Of a DNA stretch of 17,651 nucleotides, positions 14,073-17,651 are shown in pieces; within the stretch, counting starts at the first letter, position 1, and each line of letters starts with the position of its first letter. Below the pieces are notes generated by a model, which did no database searches, had not been told where the DNA came from, and saw only the letters and a program-made list of their open reading frames with translations. The stretch covers positions 1-17,651 of the forward strand of contig JAJRUY010000141.1 of NCBI GenBank assembly GCA_024277555.1, given 5' to 3'. This DNA comes from Gammaproteobacteria bacterium (GTDB lineage: Bacteria > Pseudomonadota > Gammaproteobacteria > Chromatiales > Chromatiaceae). A program made the position numbers and the translations under genes.

Positions 14073-14834
14073 ATGTCCATTCCGATTATATATTTTTTTA
14101 CCGATTTTGGAATCCAGGGCCCCTATCTTGGGCAGATGGAGTCCGTATTGCTTGAATCCCGTCAGGATATCAGGGTTGTGAACCTGATGTGTGATGTGCC
14201 ATTTGCGAATCCACGAGCCGCGGCTTATTTGCTGGCGGCATTGTCCAGGTATCTACCGGAAAATGCGGTGGTGGTAGCGGTTGTAGATCCTGGAGTGGGG
14301 AGTTCCCGCAGGGCGCTTTGTCTACAGCAGGGTCAGCGTTGGTATGTTGCTCCGGATAACGGCCTGCTGTCCATATTGCTCACCGGTGCGAGCAATTGCC
14401 GTTTGTGGGAGATTGACCCGTCTTCCCTGCCTGTTGCCTCAGCCAGTTTTCATGGCCGGGATATTTTTGCGCCTGTTGCCGGAAAGATTGTTCGGGGGGA
14501 AACTCCTGAGCTGCGGGATATAGATATCGAAACCATGGTTGGCGCGTCCTGGCCGCAAGATCTTGAAGAGATTGTCTATATTGACGGGTTTGGCAACGCC
14601 ATGACAGGGGTTTCCGCAAGCAGTGTCCCGGGTTTCTGTGGGCTTGTGGTTGGCGAGCAGCGCATACGGCGCGCCACTACCTTTTCCTCTGTGCCAATTG
14701 GCGAGTTGTTTTGCTATGTGAATTCCATAGATTTAATCGAAATTGCAGCAAATCAGGGAAACGCTGTGGAAGCACTGCAATTGCGTATCGGCCATTCTGT
14801 GGATGTTTTATCCAATGTTTCGATAGTCGGATGA
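14073..14834 (+). CDS. SAM hydroxide adenosyltransferase (DUF62 family)
   Basis: A predicted enzyme that splits S-adenosylmethionine with water or hydroxide to adenosine and methionine, in the same superfamily as the fluorinase and the chlorinase SalL. It has 253 residues and no signal peptide, so it is cytoplasmic. Motifs in order: TDFG (10-13), VVDPGVGSSRR (70-80), APDNG (93-97), FHGRDIFAP (126-134) and DGFGN (171-175). Asp72, Arg79 and His127 fit the Asp-Arg-His set known for water activation in this family. GAGG at 14067-14070 is only 2 bases from the ATG, a tight spacing. The physiological role of the family is unsettled, and the neighbours do not explain it. Confidence 0.88.
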   Translation: MSIPIIYFFTDFGIQGPYLGQMESVLLESRQDIRVVNLMCDVPFANPRAAAYLLAALSRYLPENAVVVAVVDPGVGSSRRALCLQQGQRWYVAPDNGLLSILLTGASNCRLWEIDPSSLPVASASFHGRDIFAPVAGKIVRGETPELRDIDIETMVGASWPQDLEEIVYIDGFGNAMTGVSASSVPGFCGLVVGEQRIRRATTFSSVPIGELFCYVNSIDLIEIAANQGNAVEALQLRIGHSVDVLSNVSIVG

Positions 14835-14837
14835 ACA

Positions 14838-14868
14838 CCACCATTCGTCCAGAAGGGTGGCGGGTTTT
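14838..14868 (+). terminator. Possible weak terminator after the SAM hydrolase gene
   Basis: CCACCATTC (14838-14846) and GAAGGGTGG (14852-14860) form an eight-pair stem with one A-G mismatch and a 5-base loop. CGGG and four T follow. The T-run is short and offset, so termination would be partial. It lies 4 bases after the SAM hydrolase stop. Confidence 0.4.
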
Positions 14869-14905
14869 CTGGTAAAAAACCTTACCCTGAGCTAGTATTT
14901 GAATT

Positions 14906-15610
14906 ATGAAAAGATATGCGATCCTCCTTTTGCTGCTTTTAGCTGCGACCGCCCAGGCGGAAATCTACAAGTGGGTGGATGGTGCCGGCAATATCCATTA
15001 TGGTGACCAGCCAGACGCAGCAAACGCAGAAAAAATGAACAAATTGCCCGGTTTGTCCACCTATGCACCGCCTGCGGTGCCGGAAAAGCCAACAGGGGAA
15101 GCAGGAGCAGATGAAGAGGGAACCACTTCTGCCGAAGTGGCATCGGGAAAATTCACCTACCGTAAAATCAGCATTGTAAGCCCGGAAGAGAGTGGCACGG
15201 TGCGCAGCAGCACGGGAACGGTTTCTGTTTTTGTGGCCCTGGCGCCAGTGCTGCGCAAGGGAGATTATCTGAAGGTCATTCTGGATGGAGCTGTGCTGGG
15301 TAAAAAATATGAAAGCACTGTGTTGAAGCTGAAAAATGTCGTTCGTGGTAAACACAAGATTGCCGTAGCCGTATATGACAAGAGCGGCAAAAAACTCATG
15401 CAGTCAGCTGCAGTAACTTTTCAGCTGCACCGTACCATTGCAAGGAAACCCGGCTCCAAGCCCAAGCCTGGCTTCGACCCTGATTTCGATCCCGACTTTG
15501 ATCCTGACTTCGATCCCGACTCCAAGCCTGACTACGGCCCCAAGTCCCAGCCCAATTTCCAGCCCAATTTCCAGCCCAATTTTCAGCCGGCACCGAAACC
15601 TTCCTCGTGA
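14906..15610 (+). CDS. Secreted DUF4124 protein with Ig-like domain and repeat tail
   Basis: A predicted exported protein of unknown function, 234 residues. Residues 1-18 form a Sec signal peptide ending AQA, with cleavage before Glu19. EIYKWVDGAGNIHYGDQPD (19-37) is a typical DUF4124 domain. An acidic linker leads to a beta-rich, Ig-like segment at about 85-176, with the pattern VILDGAVLGK and VVRGKHKIAVAVYDKSGKK. From residue 187 to the end the chain is twelve x-P-x-x tetrapeptides, mainly DPDF then QPNF. The start is fixed by the signal peptide, but no Shine-Dalgarno sequence is visible. DUF4124 proteins occur beside ntrBC in other Gammaproteobacteria; this placement is from memory, and no role is known to me. 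Confidence 0.85.
   Translation: MKRYAILLLLLLAATAQAEIYKWVDGAGNIHYGDQPDAANAEKMNKLPGLSTYAPPAVPEKPTGEAGADEEGTTSAEVASGKFTYRKISIVSPEESGTVRSSTGTVSVFVALAPVLRKGDYLKVILDGAVLGKKYESTVLKLKNVVRGKHKIAVAVYDKSGKKLMQSAAVTFQLHRTIARKPGSKPKPGFDPDFDPDFDPDFDPDSKPDYGPKSQPNFQPNFQPNFQPAPKPSS
15065..15080 (+). repeat. Perfect palindrome inside the DUF4124 gene
   Basis: GCACCGC (15065-15071) and GCGGTGC (15074-15080) are perfect inverted copies with a 2-base centre. The site lies in the codons for the linker YAPPAVPE. It resembles two NtrC half-sites, but the spacing is one base too long (TGCACC-N6-GGTGCC). It may be chance. Confidence 0.4.
15464..15607 (+). repeat. Twelve-unit, 12-bp coding repeat array
   Basis: The last 144 coding bases before the DUF4124 stop divide into twelve 12-base units, each encoding x-P-x-x. 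Unit order: KPGF, DPDF x3, DPDS, KPDY, GPKS, QPNF x3, QPAP, KPSS. Within the DPDF block the copies differ at synonymous sites (TTC/TTT, CCC/CCT, GAC/GAT), while the first two QPNF units are identical in DNA. This suggests older selection on the first block and more recent duplication in the second. Confidence 0.92.
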
Positions 15611-15626
15611 GGCCGGACAAGGCCTG

Positions 15627-15660
15627 TTCCAGTCGCCCGGCTGTTATCGGGCGCCTGGAA
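15627..15660 (+). promoter_or_regulatory. Long inverted repeat just upstream of ntrB
   Basis: The arms TTCCAGTCGCCCG (15627-15639) and CGGGCGCCTGGAA (15648-15660) are 13 bases with a single mismatch (T33/C54 of this stretch) and an 8-base loop. It ends 13 bases before the ntrB ATG. A smaller AGGCC/GGCCT stem (15610-15614 and 15621-15625) precedes it. No T-run follows, so a classic terminator is unlikely. The only GGA-rich bases upstream of ntrB are in the right arm, so the RNA could mask initiation. It could also be an operator. Confidence 0.6.
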
Positions 15661-15673
15661 TTTGCAGTTGTTA

Positions 15674-16759
15674 ATGTATAGCAAGTCCTCCAACAATCTC
15701 CCCGGTGATCTGCTAAACGCGGTTCTTTCAAGTCAGGCAACTTCACTGGTGTTATTTGACCATCAACTGAACATTCAGTATATGAATGGGGCAGCCGAGA
15801 TGCTGCTGTCTGTGAGTGCGCGTATGGTGCTGGGGAAGCCCATGGATCAGTTGCTGCGTTGTCCGCAGGATGTTATGGCGCAACACCTGGCAACAGTTAT
15901 CGAGACCAATCAACCCCTGAGTGAACGAGAGGTTGTGTTGTTGCTGCCTGATGGCCATAGCATCACGGTGGACTGCACCCTGGTTCCGGTAGAGATGGAG
16001 CAGCAGCCGGGCATGGTTCTGGCGGAAATCCGGCGCGTGGACAGACAGCTGCGCCTGACGCGGGAAGAGCGGTTGATCAGCCAGAACCTGGCCACCCGGG
16101 ATTTGATTCGCGGTCTGGCGCATGAAATTAAAAATCCTCTTGGTGGCGTAAGAGGCGCCGCGCAGTTGCTGGCCATGGAGCTGGAGGGTAGCAATCTGGA
16201 AGAATACACGCGCATCATCATTGAAGAGGTGGACAGGCTGAAGTCTCTGGTGGATCAGATGCTGGGCTCACGCCAGTTGCCTGTGATGCGCAAAATCAAC
16301 ATTCATCATATTCTCGAACGTGTATGTACGATTATCACCGCTGATCCAGAGCATGGGGCAGTATTGGAGCGGGATTATGACCCAAGCATCCCTGACTTGC
16401 AGGGTGATGCTGATCAGCTTATCCAGGCTGTTCTGAATATCGTGCAAAATGCGGTGCAGGCAACGGCAGCAGAAGGGCACATCATGTTGCAGACCAGAAT
16501 TCTCAGGCAGTTCACCTTGGCAGGCACCCGTCATCGTCTGGTGGTGCAGATAAAAATCATTGATGATGGTTCGGGTATCCCGGAGGAGTTGCAGGAAAGG
16601 GTTTTCTACCCGATGGTTACGGGAAAACCGGAAGGCACGGGCTTGGGGCTGTCCCTGGCCCAATCTCTGATCAACCGCCACGGTGGTCTGATAGAATTCA
16701 CCAGCAAACCTGGAAAAACCGTATTTACCATTTATCTGCCGCTGGAACAAAGTCTATGA
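15674..16759 (+). CDS. glnL: Nitrogen regulation sensor kinase NtrB
   Basis: A cytoplasmic histidine kinase/phosphatase that, with PII, sets the phosphorylation of NtrC according to nitrogen status. It has 361 residues from the ATG at 15674 (349 in E. coli). The frame also opens at TTG codons from 15662, but those are less likely. A PAS domain covers about residues 20-125 (VLFDHQLNIQYMNGAAEMLL). The H-box GLAHEIKNPLGGVRGAAQLL carries the phosphorylated His150. The N-box VLNIVQNAVQ (253-262), the G1 box DDGSGIP (297-303) and the G2 box GTGLGLSLAQ (321-330) complete the ATPase. There is no transmembrane segment. Its stop overlaps ntrC as ATGA. Confidence 0.97.
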   Translation: MYSKSSNNLPGDLLNAVLSSQATSLVLFDHQLNIQYMNGAAEMLLSVSARMVLGKPMDQLLRCPQDVMAQHLATVIETNQPLSEREVVLLLPDGHSITVDCTLVPVEMEQQPGMVLAEIRRVDRQLRLTREERLISQNLATRDLIRGLAHEIKNPLGGVRGAAQLLAMELEGSNLEEYTRIIIEEVDRLKSLVDQMLGSRQLPVMRKINIHHILERVCTIITADPEHGAVLERDYDPSIPDLQGDADQLIQAVLNIVQNAVQATAAEGHIMLQTRILRQFTLAGTRHRLVVQIKIIDDGSGIPEELQERVFYPMVTGKPEGTGLGLSLAQSLINRHGGLIEFTSKPGKTVFTIYLPLEQSL

Positions 16760-17651
16760 GCAAAGCCGCTGCCGTCTGGATTGTGGATGATGACCGATCG
16801 ATCCGCTGGGTGCTGGAAAAGGCCCTGGACAAGGCCGGATATGATGTACGTGGTTTTGAGCATCCTGGCGATCTGCTCAAAGCGTTGCAGGTTTTTGAGC
16901 CCAGGGTGATTGTATCGGATATCCGAATGCCGGATATGGATGGTCTGGTTTTACTCGGCAAGATCCATGAAATTTATCCCGAGCTGCCGGTTATCATCAT
17001 CACTGCTCATTCCGACCTGGATAGTGCGGTAAAGGCTTATGATGTCGGGGCATTTGAATATCTTCCCAAGCCTTTTGATCTGAAAGAGGCGGTCGACCAG
17101 GTTGATCGTGCAGTGGCGAGCCGCAACCAAGGAGCTGCCGTCAGTGGCGCTGAATTGGGGCAAAACGGCGGCATTATTGGTGAAGCCGCTTCCATGCAGG
17201 AGGTGTTTCGGGCTATCGGGCGCTTGGCGCGCTCCAATATCTCGGTGCTCATCAATGGCGAATCGGGAACCGGGAAGGAACTGGTGGCGCGTGCCTTGCA
17301 CCAGCACAGCCCGCGGGCAAAGCAGCCGTTTATTGCCCTGAATATGGCGGCAATCCCCCGTGAACTCATGGAGTCGGAGCTATTTGGTCATGAGAAAGGC
17401 GCGTTCACCGGAGCCCAGGCCCGGCGGGTGGGGCGTTTTGAGCAGGCAGAAGGCGGCACCCTGTTCCTGGATGAGATTGGTGATATGCCAGCAGAGGCGC
17501 AGACCCGGCTGTTGCGGGTGCTGGCCGATAGTGAATTCTACCGTGTGGGTGGTGCCAGCACCGTAAAAGCCGATGTACGCATCATCGCCGCAACCCATCA
17601 GAATCTGGAACAACTGGTCACCCGGGGGCTGTTTCGGGAAGACCTGTTTCA
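16756..17651 (+). CDS. glnG: Nitrogen regulator NtrC, N-terminal part (truncated by window)
   Basis: The sigma-54-dependent activator that NtrB phosphorylates. About 298 residues are visible of a usual 470 or so; the DNA-binding end lies beyond the window. The receiver domain (1-120) has acidic Asp11-13, the phosphorylated Asp55 in VSDIRMPDMDG, Thr83 and Lys105. The AAA+ domain starts near residue 140 with IIGEAASMQEVF, then Walker A GESGTGKE (168-175), the sigma-54-contacting GAFTGA (215-220) and Walker B GGTLFLDE (233-240). It closely resembles E. coli NtrC. Starting at the ntrB stop (ATGA overlap), it is translationally coupled to ntrB. Confidence 0.98.
   Translation, partial: MSKAAAVWIVDDDRSIRWVLEKALDKAGYDVRGFEHPGDLLKALQVFEPRVIVSDIRMPDMDGLVLLGKIHEIYPELPVIIITAHSDLDSAVKAYDVGAFEYLPKPFDLKEAVDQVDRAVASRNQGAAVSGAELGQNGGIIGEAASMQEVFRAIGRLARSNISVLINGESGTGKELVARALHQHSPRAKQPFIALNMAAIPRELMESELFGHEKGAFTGAQARRVGRFEQAEGGTLFLDEIGDMPAEAQTRLLRVLADSEFYRVGGASTVKADVRIIAATHQNLEQLVTRGLFREDLF

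Noticed and set aside
15194..15209. TGGCAC with a nearby GCAGC, resembling a sigma-54 -24/-12 promoter.
   Set aside because: The -12 half lacks TTGC, and the site is within the DUF4124 coding region far from ntrB.
15473..15589. Regular short repeats that could suggest a CRISPR array or other direct-repeat locus.
   Set aside because: The repeats are contiguous 12-base coding units in frame with the DUF4124 gene, with no spacers.

Overview
The window is a near-complete bacterial S10-spc-alpha ribosomal protein cluster, all on the + strand, followed by a small non-ribosomal tail. The proteins closely resemble those of Gammaproteobacteria: RpoA, SecY, L2, L16, NtrB and NtrC read almost like enteric or pseudomonad versions. 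Two details argue against an enteric. The tuf gene sits 5 bases upstream of rpsJ, and alpha is followed by a SAM hydrolase/DUF4124/ntrBC group with no glnA beside it. Base composition looks like mid-50s % GC. I cannot name the genus.

Layout: 1-226 is the end of tuf (EF-Tu). 232-5191 is the S10 block (rpsJ, rplC, rplD, rplW, rplB, rpsS, rplV, rpsC, rplP, rpmC, rpsQ). 5247-10964 is the spc block (rplN, rplX, rplE, rpsN, rpsH, rplF, rplR, rpsE, rpmD, rplO, secY, rpmJ). 11110-13973 is the alpha block (rpsM, rpsK, rpsD, rpoA, rplQ). No canonical member is missing. A 17-bp-stem intrinsic terminator at 13992-14029 ends the cluster. Most genes are separated by 3-30 bases or overlap. The wider gaps, where regulation is most likely, are S17-L14 (55 bases), S14-S8 (178 bases, unusual) and L36-S13 (145 bases, with a clear sigma-70 type promoter).

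After the terminator come a predicted SAM hydroxide adenosyltransferase of the DUF62 family (14073-14834), a secreted DUF4124 protein with an Ig-like middle domain and a striking 12-unit tetrapeptide tail (14906-15610), and the nitrogen two-component pair ntrB (15674-16759) and ntrC (16756 to the window edge, truncated). ntrB and ntrC overlap by an ATGA and form an operon.

The genes make the core of both ribosomal subunits, the RNA polymerase alpha subunit and the Sec translocon channel, then a nitrogen-sensing pair. I see no mobile element, CRISPR array, tRNA or rRNA gene, and no stretch over 300 bases without a gene. I find no new multi-gene system. The points worth a second look are the proline-periodic repeat tail, the S14-S8 gap, the inverted repeat just before ntrB, and several hairpins over ribosomal protein start sites.
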